From positions 45,415,569-45,479,568 of the forward strand of contig OZ034975.1 in NCBI GenBank assembly GCA_964030785.1: 64,000 bases of DNA, in the 5' to 3' direction. The position numbers and the translations under genes are program-made. The DNA comes from Siderastrea siderea. Taxonomy: Eukaryota > Cnidaria > Anthozoa > Scleractinia > Rhizangiidae. This document shows, one piece after another, positions 1-12,500 of this stretch (position 1 is the first letter of the stretch; the number at the start of each line of letters is the position of its first letter). The notes under the pieces were generated by a model. That model saw only the letters and a program-made list of their open reading frames with translations. It ran no database searches and had not been told where the DNA came from.

Positions 1-132
1 GGGCTGGATAGAGATATTGTGGAGGAAAATGTCTAAGCTAAAGACACATTATTATTACTATATGATAAGGGAGGTCATGACGCGCTAATCCGACTTTGAA
101 TACTTATAAGTAGTTAACTCTTGTTTACCCAG

Positions 133-2106
133 GGAGGCGCGAATAGCAGCACTGGAAAAATCCATACAAGAAAGTGAAAAGATCATTTCCGAGTGCCGAG
201 GACAACACCTGAGATCAATCGAAGAATTGTATGTCGCTAACAGAAGATGCGCAGATTTAGAAGCCATGTAAGTTTCTCTGAGTATTCTCCTTTTAAAAGG
301 TAATCACATAACACTTAATTGATAATTTGATTTCAATCTTCGGGTATTACCTTAAATGAGGCTACAAAAACACGGTTAAAACGTTTGTTACCTTGTTCTA
401 TAATGTGATGTAAGTGGTCCACGATGGTGTGTTTAAAAACTCTCTCTTATCCGGCGATTGCGGCTCGACATCGCAAAGGGGTGACCTTCGAATTCCAAAA
501 ATTTCAGTCTGAAGAATTGTTGGCCATTTTTATGCCTCTGTGTTGCCCATTTTTACGTGTATGCTAAAACAACATTAAGTGTTTTAACGGCAACTTATGT
601 TTTAACGGCATTAAAACCGTATTGTTTTCCCCAGAATCTTCATGTTTCCCTCGACTGCACTGTTTCGGGAAACATCGACTGAGATTTGAGAGAAAATTGA
701 ATTTAGTCTTCATGGTCTGAACAAGAAATAAACCATAAGAGTGCATATTAAGTAGCTATATAACAACCTGTAATCTCTTAATGCTTTTATTGTAGCATCA
801 AATCACTCCACTCGCAACTGTCAGAGAAATCAGCCAGGCTTCGTATTTTAGAAAATAACAATGATGGTGATGATGAACCAAAGGAACCCGAGTGGCCGCT
901 CGACCCAGCTTTCTGTCGGACAGACTTCGCCCATATGAAGGACTTGGCGAGAGATTCTTGTAAGGATAAGTATGAACCTTTTGTACCCTAATACTACAAT
1001 TACTTTGGACAATATACCCGGTCCTTCAACTAAAATACTTAAAATCGTTTTTCATGGCAAGTATTACTTGTTTGAGACTGATTTTGGTTGATTAATCAGA
1101 TTTAATGAAAAAAAAAACACATTTGAAACGAAATATCCTTTTCTATAAAATAAGACTAACAAGAAAGAAGCAAAGACTGGAACGTCAGATGAACAAACAA
1201 TTGTCAATTAATTCTCATCATCGGTTGCTAACAACAGTCTTTATAATAGTCTTTACAGTCTTTATAATCTTTTCTCTCTTTGCTCGCAAATTTTCGATGA
1301 TCCACGATAATTGCAAAATAAAACCCGGGAAAATAGTAGGATTTAGGGTAATCGCTTTCCCACTGTCTACTTTTTGCCCCAGCCTCGGAGACGAGAGAGA
1401 GGAAGCTTGAGGCAGAATCTGATGTTTGACAAGTATAGTAATATTTTGACATTTTTACATTCAGATGCAGAATCATTCGATTCAGGAATGTCGCTTACTA
1501 ACACAATAGACATGAAGCATACAGAACCTGAATTCAAGGTATTCGTTGTTTGTTTCTTTGTTTGCTTGTTTACTGGCTTATTTTGTTTGTCAGGGTGTTT
1601 TGGAACTTTGCTTTAGTATAATAATTGTCTTAAACGTCTTTTTCCTCAGACGATGGACGAACCGGATCAAGTATCAGTTCATGTTTGGTCTGTTTAAAGA
1701 CTTGACACCCCCAAAAACTTGTCTGTCAAGTTCTCCATCTGGATTAGTCAGAAAAAGAGCGACATTTTGCTTGGACAGCAGGCGACCTTTTCAAAAACTG
1801 GCGTTGTTGGGCGAAGATGATACGAAAGTAGCCGGCTGCGAAAAGTGTCGCGAGAATTACACCTACGACGCGCATCAACTATCCACTGAATCAAAATTCG
1901 AGGATAACTCTTTTAAGTTAATTTACGGCTTTCTGTTGGTTTCTTGGAAGCTATTCTCAAATTCTAACTGGATAATCGATCTCACGAAATTGTGTGAATT
2001 AGCCTTCAAGCATGCTCCCTCCTTTGTGTTCCCTCATCGGCTTTGCATGCTGCTTGCACAGGACACTCGCGAGAAACCAAAACAAGTGCGTCTGTTCGCA
2101 GGGTAA
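133..2106 (+). CDS. Motin (angiomotin)-like protein, 3' exons only
   Basis: Partial gene; its 5' end lies before the window. Exons read from splice sites: 133-267, 796-959, 1465-1538, then a terminal exon from 1650. The phases agree across the first three junctions. The first two exons encode a charged coiled coil containing ANRRCADLEAIIKSLHSQL followed by SEKSARLRILE. This resembles the conserved helix near the C-terminus of angiomotin proteins (ANRR...IKSLH...EK.A.IKVLQ), which are scaffolds at cell junctions that bind Hippo-pathway YAP. The YAP-binding N-terminal part would be outside the window. The end is ambiguous. With the 1649/1650 acceptor the frame stops at 1695-1697 and the protein ends HVWSV, which would fit a class II PDZ ligand. 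A second frame stays open to 2106 and could be reached by an acceptor at 1671/1672 or 1677/1678, or reflect a one-base sequence difference. The family call rests on remembered motif similarity, not on a search. Confidence 0.5.
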
Positions 2107-2129
2107 GAATTTCAAGTTTAGTGGTTATT

Positions 2130-2565
2130 TACACGATACCGGTTTAACTGTCATGCCGTTACGAATTCATACATGATACCGGTTCAAACCTCATAAGAAT
2201 ATGAATCATACCGGTGCGAGTTCACCCCGGTAGATGTAACACCATAGTCCTCTTTGGAATCATTTAAGCCCACTCTATCTAAGGGTCTAAACCGAAAGTG
2301 AAATTCGATGGCACCAAAGCTCATCCAGGGTTCAGCCCCTGATAAGGTGAGGCCCAGCATACATGTAGGACTGAAGCCGTAACGAATCGAGGTTCTCATA
2401 CCAGTAGGAAGATTCATGCGGTATTATGCAAACTCGGCCGGTATGATTCTTGATATGTGAACTTGGTATATCTCTTCGTTCATAACCTTCGCCATTTCGT
2501 TCTAGAATAAAACTCATACCGCCACAAAAACGGTACATGTAAATGCGGTATAAAGTTTTCATCTA
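2130..2565. repeat. TACCGGT-rich dispersed element
   Basis: The octamer ATACCGGT occurs at 2136, 2176 and 2208. Related forms in the opposite orientation occur near 2436 (GGCCGGTATGATTC), 2518 and 2530-2550. Several are followed or preceded by similar words such as ATGATTC or TTCAAACC/TTCACCCC. This looks like a decayed element built from short direct and inverted motifs. No coding sequence is convincing here. Confidence 0.5.
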
Positions 2566-5239
2566 ATGTCTGAATGAAAGTCCTCCAGGTATCTTGTAAA
2601 CACCACCGTAGAAGTGGCCGTATACTTATCCGTGTCGCGCTAAAAATGTGTTGAAACACAAAGAAACTTGTTTAACATTTATCTTTAATGCTTTTAAACT
2701 ATGACAAAAGGTAAAAGGATGAATCAAATTATTGTTTTCTTAATTTTAACAGTAAACGCCTTTGTAATAGGGAGAGAGAGTAAAGGTTAAATATATCTTA
2801 TATATTAATTAAATTATTTTGATAAGATGGTTGTCCTGTACAAAAATAAAACGTCAATAAGATTTAATTCTCATTGCAGTTGTCTAAAAACCTTGATAAA
2901 GCAAAACAATCACGAGTATGGTGCTTATACCTGAACCGTGCGCACGTTGTTTATACATTTTGGAATCGCTTTTTGATTGGCTAACCTTTGCACCAATCAT
3001 TTACATTTCGCAAGTAAGTGAGTGCCAGGAAACATCAGCAAACGTTTGTCATTGCACAAGCGCGTACCGCGCATTTCATTCAGTTGCAAACTGGTACTCA
3101 GATTTTCCTACCCTTCGTGAGCGAGACGAGATAACCTATGTTTTAAAATCACAATAATAATAATTTGTGTAGTGCACCTTTTGTTGTCATTCACTCTAAA
3201 AATACAACAAACTTTATTCATGTTATTTACAAATCAACGTAAATTTGATTGCAAAACAGAGACTCTTCTTCACTGCACCGTTCATCATGAATTTTGTCAC
3301 TGAGCAAACTGAATCCAGTTTTTAAGAGTTCTTATTTGCTGCCAATGCCCTCTTAATTCGCACAGGCGTTTTAGCTCGTCCGGGTTTTAGCGAATTTCTT
3401 TTCGCTTTGTGTCTTTCTCCAGGAGATCGCTCCCCATCTCTTTCCGCCAGCTCTTTTTCTAGGTTTGCTGAGGATTGAAAAAAAAAAAAAGAAAGAAAAA
3501 CAAGCCTAACATGTTCATTTCATGAGTAAGACCGTTCAGTTAGACTGCTCAATACACGTCTTCAGGCCAAAAGAAAACTCCTCCCCAAACAACCGACCAA
3601 ATTTTGCCAAACTATTTTTTCATGCGGAGAAGAAGATTAGGCCAGTTCTCAAGGTAGCTCTTTGCCCTTCCTATGTATAATTTTCTCTACAAGCTTCGTT
3701 TGTCCAAATAAATTTTCATTTTGTCATTTGCCCTACTTTCCAGAGTTTCAGAGGCTTTTATACTTCCTTTTTGCTCACCAGAGAGCAATGGCATTCCGGC
3801 GTTCGACTTCCTTAGTAACCAAGCCTTACTTGGCAACAATCCCACTAATGTCCACGCAGTCGATGGCAATGGGAAACATGACACTGGGAAGGCCGATTGA
3901 TTGACAAATTAAAGAACAACGGTTAGTTACAGAATATTACCAATAAAATCCTCCGTAATGATCTTCTTATCGGCCAACAACGGTTTGTAAGAAAGTTTCC
4001 CATTTTCCTCTGCAACGGGAAACGGAACGAAATGAGCTAACTGAGATCTGACACCAGTTTAAGATTTGAATCTCCCAAACTGAGCATAAGCCTAGAAAGT
4101 CAAAAATTTTGATGCTAACTTACTTTCCATTTGTATAAGCACGTATTTTTCCCGGGGTTTTAAGTAATTTGTCGCATAAGATTCTTGAGGTTGTTGAGGA
4201 AGATTCTTAGGGCGACCACTCACTTCGCAGAGATCCATTTGAGCTGAACAAAAAATCACAGAGGAAAATTACAAGTGAAACACCGTTTTCCCATCCTTGG
4301 TACCAGTTTCATGTTTTCCCCCTCTTAATTCAATGCATTTACAGTGATTGGACGGATGGTAATAAGCTCTATAAACTAAATTCGATTTTGAGACGACATT
4401 ACGGCTCGGAGATCGACAAACCATAGAATAACGTGACAATTTAAAACTTCTTTACCAGGTTAAAACTGGAACACAAATGACTGAGCGCAATTATAGCGCG
4501 CGCATCGAGAAATAAAAACTGAAAAACAAACTGTTTTTTAAAGAAACATGCACAGTTTTAAAGCTTTAATACTTACATTTTCGGCAATCTGTCAAGGTAA
4601 GTTGCTTGTAGGGATGAATCACATTGCAATAAAGGTTTTTCCAACTATATTACTGATCAAAAGTAAAATTTGCCGGCGTTTTCGTGAAGAAACGTTTTTA
4701 AGTTTGACCTTGGCCGCGTTGTCATGACAGTTTTTAAACCAATCACAATCCAGCATTTTGAGACGACATTATCGTAAAATAACGCCGTCTCAAACGCAAT
4801 CAAAAGAGACCACTGAATCGCGATAATACGGCAATATTCCCACCTTTTAGTTCACACTGACATTGTTGTCTGATGCTGTTCAACAACAGCTTGATCCTGC
4901 AGTCTGTGTTAAACAGCGCTTCTTTTTGTTCTAGAAAATAAACAAACGCCTCGTAATTAAGTTCTATCATTTACCAGTTATCCGGATTATCCTGGTGTAA
5001 CCAGGAGCCCATTACTGGGCTCCTGTTTAAACGAATTTCAAATTGAACTTTTAATAATCAGTGATTAAAAATTCGAATGCCGCTCCAAAAATTGTTTTTA
5101 TTGTGTGGTATGTCAAAAAAGCGTGATTTACGAAGAAAAGAAAACTATTCCTTATAATAACAGTAATAAGGACTATGTTTATCGTTAGTTTTTATATCTG
5201 TTCAGGCAGTTTACTCATATACTTCAATTCTCGAATTCT
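2566..5239. other. Intergenic, no gene seen
   Basis: Only short chance reading frames without splice context or recognisable motifs. The one structured spot is a pair of overlapping small hairpins at 4991-5025, listed separately. Composition is AT-rich, with short A and T runs (for example 3478-3490). Confidence 0.5.
4991..5025. other. Two overlapping, mutually exclusive hairpins
   Basis: CCTGGT-gta-ACCAGG (4991-5005) and CAGGAGCCCA-ttac-TGGGCTCCTG (5002-5025) share the CAGG bases at 5002-5005, so only one can form at a time. The second has a perfect 10-bp stem with a 4-base loop. It lies in intergenic DNA and no role can be assigned. Confidence 0.5.
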
Positions 5240-5640
5240 AAACGAAATCATAAACTGTGACCATTCAAAGGGAAGATACCGAAGGAGTACTTTCCCGTTG
5301 TGCTGTGCAAAAATCTAACCATTCACATGAAAGCTATCCAACAGTACTTCACCTGTGGGGCCGTTGACAAAATCTGGATCGGATCGGACTGACAAAACCT
5401 GCATTGGATCGCACCGGACTCACAAAACCTGGATCGGGTCGAATTCTATTAAACAAACCCATGTCTACTCATTCAAAGTAGGCACATTTCAAATTAACAT
5501 TAAAAAATGGTCAAGTGGTATCTCTGGATCAAGATGACGAAGAGAGATCAAGAAAGTGATTGCCGTTGTACTGTTTTTGCTTTTTCTTTCTCCCTTCTGT
5601 GGTGAACACTGACTGTTTATTGTTATGCATTTAAACTACT
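5240..5640 (-). repeat. Inverted copy of the GATCC-minisatellite element
   Basis: About 5370-5440 holds two to three units of the 30-bp GATCC repeat in reverse orientation. It is followed by a GAATTCTATTAAA junction and a tail (to about 5640) that is the reverse complement of 6800-6950. The left part (5255-5360) contains two degenerate forward copies of the 106-bp monomer. The whole unit mirrors the arrangement at 6790-7150, so these are two inverted copies of one composite element about 1.2 kb apart. Confidence 0.7.
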
Positions 5641-6789
5641 TCATTAAATGATCACGTTTTTCTAGAGAGAGAGAGATCCAAGCGGAAAGACAAAGAGGAA
5701 TAGAGTCTAAAGTAACAATGATCGCGTCTTTGCCGTCCTTTACTTGAAATTTTAGCTCTTAATGAATCGACCTGTAAACTATCTGTCGGTAAGGTTTTCT
5801 ATCTCAAAGAAATTGAAGAAATTGGTCATATGACTGACCGATTTACGCCCTTCCAATAATCAGTGACAAAAATAAGATTAGTAAGGCCAAAAAAATTTCA
5901 GTTTGAGACCCTGTTTTGTCATATAACAACTAATGAAATTTTGCATTTGAACTGTGTCTTTGGTTTACGATAAATCACGTTGTTGAAATGAAACAGAAAA
6001 AGGCTAACTTATTCTTTTATACAATGTGGATGAATAGTTGTGTTCACTGTAACGTCTTTGAAGCTTTTTGCATGCAAAAGCTTGCAAAGCTAATATAATT
6101 TGATTAGACACTTTGATTATGAATATGGAAATGAAACTATAATGCTTCTGAATAAACACGGCTGTCACTTGAAAAGAAACTTCGAGTATACTGTCATTAC
6201 TTGAAAGGGATTTTCCAGAAAACCTGGAACAAAATCAATAATCAAACCTACATTAATGTTAGAAAGCAAACGGATTGTTTTCTAATACAGTGATAGCTTG
6301 CATTGTTCAATAGGTCTAAAGTACCGGTAATTACTATTCCATACTTATTACCTTAGTAGGTCACACTTTTTTTTTTTTTCAGTTTTGATAAGGTGAAATA
6401 AAACCTTTTACTCAAACTTGCTCAATTTTCGTCACGTGGGCTTACCGCGAACACTAAACCATTGTGTGAATCAGGCTATCGTAATTGTCGACACAGATCT
6501 CATATTCCACCATTCTAGAATCTGGACAAAAAACGAAAGCAGGTATCCTTGTCATACCGCCATTCTAGGAGCTTTAAGTTCCGTTTTATTACCCTCTGTG
6601 AGGTAGCTATGGTTACATTCTAAAAACCTTGTAATCATATGTACATGGTTCAAGTTCCAAGTAAAGAATGAGAAAGACGCGAGTTATCTTGATATCATTG
6701 TTACTTTATGCTCAATTCGGTGCTGACTTAATTGTACATCCTCTGGCACACGCTATTGAAGTTTCCTCTTCATAATGCAGTAGTAATGA
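5641..6789. other. Intergenic, nothing recognisable
   Basis: AT-rich sequence with a T run near 6367-6381. No reading frame with splice support and no repeat that I could match elsewhere in the window. Confidence 0.4.
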
Positions 6790-6944
6790 AGCAGTTCACA
6801 GAATGTAAAACCATAACAATAAACAAAAAGTCTTCACGACAGAATGCAGAAGAAAAAGCAAAAACAGTGCAATGGCAATCACTTTCTTGGGAATTTGAAA
6901 TGCGTCTACTTTCAATGAGTGGATATGAGTTTCTTTAATAGAAT

Positions 6945-7095
6945 TCGACCCGATCCAGGTTTTGTGAGTCCGGTCCGATCCGATCCAGGTTTTGTGAGTC
7001 CGGTCCGATCCGATCCAAGTTTTGTGCGTCCGGTCCGATCCGATCCGGGTTTTGTCAGTCCGATCCGATCCGATCCGGTCCGGTCCGATCCTGGT
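6945..7095 (+). repeat. 30-bp GATCC tandem minisatellite (about 5 copies)
   Basis: The unit is CCGATCCGATCCAGGTTTTG followed by TGAGTCCGGT, repeated about five times with a few substitutions and a shortened last unit. Because the period is a multiple of three, long frames stay open on both strands across the array. These are by-products of the repeat and not genes. The array runs directly into the 106-bp monomer array to its right. Confidence 0.85.
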
Positions 7096-7920
7096 TTTGT
7101 CAACGGCCCACCTATGGTGATGTTTGTTGTGCTGTCTGTACAAGGTGGTTCTAACTTTTGAGTCTGTGGATGAAATCCTAAAGTGTGACCATTCAAATAA
7201 AAGCTACTAAGCAGTACTTTCCTGTGGTGCTGTTTATTATGCTGTACAAGGTGGTTCTAACTTTTGAGTCTGTGGATGAAATCCTATAGTGTGACCATTC
7301 AAATGAAAACTACTGAGCAGTTCTTTCCTGTGGTGCTGTTTATTATGCTGTACAAGGTGGTTCTACTTTTGAGTCTGTGGATCAAATCCTAAAGCGTGGC
7401 CATTCAATTGAAAGCTATTGAGCAGTACTTTCCTGTGGTGCTGTTTATTATTAACCCGTACAAGGTGGTTCTAACTTTTGAGTCTGTGGATGAAATCCTA
7501 AAGTGTGACCATTCAAATGAAAGTTACTGAGCAGTACTTTCCTGTGGTGCTGTTTATTATGCTGTACAAGGCGTTCTAACTTTTAAGTCTGTGGATGAAA
7601 TCCTAAAGTGTGACCATTCAAATGAAAGCTACAGAGCAGTACTTTCCTGTGGTGCTGTTTATTATGCTGTACAAGGTGGTTCTAACTTTTGAGTCTGTGG
7701 ATGAAGTCCTAAAGTGTGACCATTCAAATGAAAGCTACTGAGCAGTACTTTCCTGTGGTGCTGTTTATTATGCTGTACAAGGTGGTTCTAACTTTTGAGT
7801 CTGTGGATGAAGTCCTTAAGTGTGACCATTCAAATGAAAGCTACTGAGCAGTATTTTCCTGTGCTGTACACGGTGGCTCTATCTTTTGAAACTGTGGATA
7901 ACATCCTTGAGTGCCCACTC
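7096..7920 (+). repeat. 106-bp monomer tandem array (7-8 copies)
   Basis: Each monomer contains, in order, TTTTGAGTCTGTGGATGAAA, TCCTAAAGTGTGACCATTCA, AATGAAAGCTACTGAGCAGT, ACTTTCCTGTGGTGCTGTTT and ATTATGCTGTACAAGGTGGT. The word GTGACC (or GTGGCC) recurs at 7185, 7291, 7396, 7505, 7609, 7715 and 7822, spacings of 104 to 109 bases. One unit carries a small insertion (TAACCCG near 7452). Single or paired copies of the same monomer occur elsewhere in the window. No conserved frame runs through the array. Confidence 0.9.
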
Positions 7921-9564
7921 AAATGAAACCTCTTGACCAGTACCGAAAAAGAAATTTTAAGATCTGGACTTTCTTTGAAGAGAAAAGTTAGAAAAATGGA
8001 ACGCACTGACCTCCATACATTACCGTGATGAACATCTTTCTTGGCGCTGCATATCTTTGCTTCTAATTTCATTTGACAAGATCTTGATTGATTTTAATGT
8101 CTAAACCCAGCTCAGCGTCCGCTATTAACGATGTGATAATTAATGTCTCATAAAAGATCATTTAAAATTGTTCCGGCCACCTCAGTATACACGCTTGAAA
8201 GGCCCTCAATAGAAACTAAAAGAAGAAAACTTTAACACTTTCGCCTTATCCAAATTTGACGTTTTCGCACGAAGTTCAAGGTACGATTTCTCTGCCGCCT
8301 TAGTAATACTAAAAGCTCGTTGTAACTAAAACCATGTTGACTTTTTAAAACCCCTTAATCAGCTTTAATTTTAAAAGGATTAGGGATGAAAGTAGCGTCT
8401 GAATTTCTAATTAGCCTTTGATAAAACAATACAAAATAATCGTCAAGATTAGCTTAATTCAGAATCTCCAACAGAAATAAAACAAAACTAGCGATATTGA
8501 CCCTTAACCGTTCTGCAAATTTGAATTGAATTTAAGGCATACTAAAACAGTGTTCAGTGTAGTGTCAATTAGTTCCGTGCAAAGGTCAGCCAACCAACCA
8601 ATATATTTCGACTGTCTAATCCCTACCAATGAAAACAAAACAAAAAATAAACACTTTGTATTGCCGAAATAGTTTCAGAAATTTCACAAGCGATATATAC
8701 TTCTCGCAGTCCTTTTATAGAATTTTGCAGTTTTGGGTCCAGAACGAATGTTTGAACAGTAAAAAAGTAATCTTTCGCCGCAAATATCCAACATGGCCGT
8801 CTGTTAACCCTTTTTAAGCCCTAGTATTGAGAAGCATCTAATTTCTCCTTACAATATCACTACTCACGAATCAAACAATACATTTTATGAGAATAAAGAA
8901 AATGATCACCAAAGATGAAAGTCTCGATGTTTAATCAAATTCCACCAACTAGTAAGATGCAAAATATATGGAGAATACTGAGGAGAATACGTATGTTGAT
9001 AAGAGTTCATTCCTATTTCTGTTACATGAGGCACCAGGAGTATTACTGCTCTCCACTACTGCGGCCCCCTGGATGGAATGCTAGTCCATCGCAGGCCGAG
9101 TTACCCTGCAACATTGGGGACCTTAAGCCACGAGACAAAAATTGACAAAATTGTAATCTAATTAACTACATAGGTGCCATCTGTTAAATAAATAGAAAGT
9201 CCTTTGATTTACAATACAATGTAACCCCAACTCCTCGTTTTCAGCGACCACTTTCTTGTGGCCCAAACTGAAGTTCCGTCATTTTATTATCTGAAAACCT
9301 CGAGACGACTGATAGCCAGCTTAAATGTTAAAAGCAAGCAAAAATTCAAAGATTTCTTTTAAAACTATATTTGGAAGCTATTTACAAAGTCATTTCGGGG
9401 ACACTTGCTTTCTAAGTTCAGTGTTAGTTGTCCTTGTCCTTGCTCCTCCTTCCTTAAGTTATGTAATGGACAGGTATCGTTCTTCAAATGACGGCTAGAG
9501 AAACTTCGTTATAAAAAACCAATACTATGTGCAATAAACTATACGTATAACTATTGCATGTATC
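7921..9564. other. 3' flank of the GPCR pair
   Basis: Contains one copy of the about 200-bp TTAACCC element (8804-9010) and an old SINE-like stretch around 9040-9140 (CTGGATGGAATGCTAGTCCA). On the minus strand an AATAAA signal for the adjacent GPCR gene could lie near 9282. Otherwise nothing recognisable. Confidence 0.4.
8804..9010 (+). mobile_element. TTAACCC-ended short element, copy 1
   Basis: Begins TTAACCCTTTTTAAGCCC and continues with GCATCTAATTTCTCCTTACA, GAGAATAAAGAAAATGATCA and GGAGAATAC, in the same order as the copies at 19779, 25168, 27128 and 58893. The right terminal repeat is eroded. Confidence 0.7.
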
Positions 9565-12500
9565 CTAATTCGCTTGACAGTCCACATTTGCTGTGCGGTT
9601 AGATCGAAACCATGGTAGTACTACCCTAAACGCTTTCCTGAACTTCCGGTAGGTCAGAGTGTAGATGAATGGGTTGCAACCGCTGTTCAGCATGGCCAGC
9701 GTTGTGGTGATGGTGAAGAAACTGTTGGAGAATGGGCATAACCCATTTGTGAACGTTAAGCACATGATTCCAATGAAATGAGGCAGCCAGCAAAGTACAA
9801 ATGTTCCGTTGACGACAGCTAGCGTTAGAACAACTTTCATCTCTTTCCTAAGAAACAAAAAATAATCTGAGGCTTCGTCCAAAAGGATGCGTTTTCATTT
9901 CAAAATACAAACATTTCTTTAAGTTATCATGTTCCTTCAACACTAATACGGATCGAAAAGCAAACTTTTGAAAACAGTCTTCAGAGTGAAATCTTTTTAA
10001 AATGTACAATTAAAAAAAAACACCTGGTGGATGACGAAAACGCAAACTTTTGAAAGCTGGTCATGCGCAAGAGAATCTTTTGCCCTTTGATATGCGTCGT
10101 TATCCCCAATTCTCTTTTCGATTCCAGTAGCCGTTGCTAAGATCTTCTTACTCTGTAAAGATTAGGAAGCACCGTCCTTAAGCGTACGTGTATCAGAAAA
10201 AGAAAGTTCACCCCCCCCCCCCCCACCCCACCTTTGTCCCAACCCTTTCAACAAGCCTCGTTAGAGGAACAGCCGTCAACATTCCATTATAATTATTTTG
10301 TGCTTCGATAATCTAAACTAAAACATATCAAGCTTACTTTCGATGTAAAATAGACTCGGCCTTCTCTTTGTTCGTTATCCTCACGGCCATCCATTCGCGC
10401 ACGCGCGCAAGGTGACCATGCGATTCCGTGCGGTTCGTTGAAGACACACGTCTTAGTCCCCGCTGTGAGTCTGTTGTTTCGTCCTCCTCTGGAATGATTC
10501 CCAGCTCTGCTCTAAGCAAGTTCTCGCTTGTCCATGCACGTCTCAAGCGGTACAGTTCAGGATCCTCGTAAAAATATTCAGGACTTAAACGGGAGAAATT
10601 GGAAAGTTTACGGGATAATTCGGGATTTGTAAAGTACAAACTGGAATCTACAGTGGATGACTTGGGTTTCTCGAGGGATAAACCAGCAATAGTACTAAGT
10701 ACTTCGGGACTTTTGCGGGATAAATCGGAATTTTGGGTGGTTAATTCAGGATGCTTGCGGGACAATTTAATGAGATGTACAGGGTCAACAGAAACCTTTC
10801 GTTTTCTGAGGATAGAAAAGGCAGATTTCATGTTCGGCTTCGAATTCTTGTCATTTTCAATGACCTGAGCAGTAGTTCCTGTCTCTCTTTTATTCTTTAT
10901 GCCGTTCGCTCTCTTTGGTAACCTTGTAAGTGAGTTTCCATGTTTTTGCCTTTCTGTAGTCCACTTTGTAAGTCCTGTACCTTCTGCGTCAGTTATGTTA
11001 TCCGTCGTCCTCTTTTCGGAAGTGTCGAACTTCCCTTCCTTTTGTCTATAGTTAGGGAAGGCTATCTGTGTGTTCATCTCAGCTTTTTCCACGACAATGC
11101 CTGTGTCTTTTTTCGCATAAAAACTGCGCCTCAGTCCTTCTTCCGCTTTAGTAATCATATTTTCATGGGCGTTGTCAACCTGCATCTTTACGTCACTAAC
11201 ATCGGTCACCACGGACTCGACATTGACTTCATTCGGTGTTGTCACGTGGTCAAGCTTAGCCTCGATCTCACCAACTGTGATTGGGGGTGTCTCATGGGCC
11301 TGGTGACAAGCGACTTTCATGACACTCGAGTAAGAAAGAACTGTAATAGTGAGTGGCACCGCAAAAGACGTGGTGCTGAGAAAAATCGTGTACGCTTTGT
11401 TATGTTCCCATTGAACGGTGCAGATGAATTCGTAAGATAAATAAACGTACCTGTAACAATAAAAAAAACGCGTCTTATAGAGATTCAACAAACAAAAACC
11501 TAAGATGATTTAAGGACAGAGAGGAGTGGACCAGTCGTTTGAGAAACTTGTAGTCTTCTGAGATGAGAACTTCTCGTCTCAGATAAGAGCTCAAGGGAAG
11601 TTTTGTGCACCTAACTTATTTCATTTCAGAATCATCCTCAGGCAATATCAGTAAATGATCTCATATAACTCTGATAAATCCTGACCACTAAAAACAGGGG
11701 CACTCAACGGTTCCTTTCAGAGAATATCTGTTCAGAAGACCTAAATGGCCTGCGATATTCGGATTTAATTGCAGTGAAAACTAGAGATTTCTTTGGCGAA
11801 ACACCACCTCAGACTTTCGTAACAAGCTGGCTGGTTAATTCCTGTTGTTTTCGGAGGGACAAATATGTTGTTTAGAGCATACAATAAGGCTAGTTAGCAT
11901 TTTCAGAGAGCCATCAGCAGCTCGCAAATTCAGTGGATAGGATTCTGTTTCCTAAAATTTTCTACGGCCTAAATTTTCAGCTAAAAACTCCGAACAGATG
12001 AACCTATACTAGCTTAGACAAATATGCCTTTAAAAAGCTCTGAACCAATCTAAAAAAGTAGAAAAGGATATGTCAAGTATTTTGCTAAAATGTTTTCGTT
12101 GGGTGTTCTTGCAAAAAAACGTTTTGTTAAACTTATTTTGTTTAGACGTTCAACTGAGTTCTTCAATAAGACTTTCCAGTTCTTCCGATCACCTCGTCGA
12201 TTTGACGTATTTTTTCTGCTCTCGTTTGTGCTTTTATTTGAAAGACTTGTGTGTGTGTGTGTGTGTGTGTGAAATTATCCAGCCCGTGTGGTTCGCTTTT
12301 TCTTTTTTTGAATAATGACGTCATAATAACCGCCACAAGGTGACTCGAAAAATGCCAAATATCGGGTAATATCGTTAAACCAAAAAACACTTGCAGGCAA
12401 AATTTTCTCCATGTTACCATCATCTTATATGGTTACGCAAGTAAAATAAAAAAATAAGCCGATAGAACCTTCTTATTCAGCCTCGCTTGGGTGCCTGAAT

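Noticed and set aside
6796..7196. Three overlapping long frames on both strands (DRTHKTWIGS- and RSDPGFVS-type repeats)
   Set aside because: They exist only because the 30-bp GATCC minisatellite has a period divisible by three. No start context, splice sites or non-repetitive domain.
10599..11440. Plus-strand frames at 10599-10868 and 10940-11440
   Set aside because: Antisense shadows of the GPCR copy A second exon.
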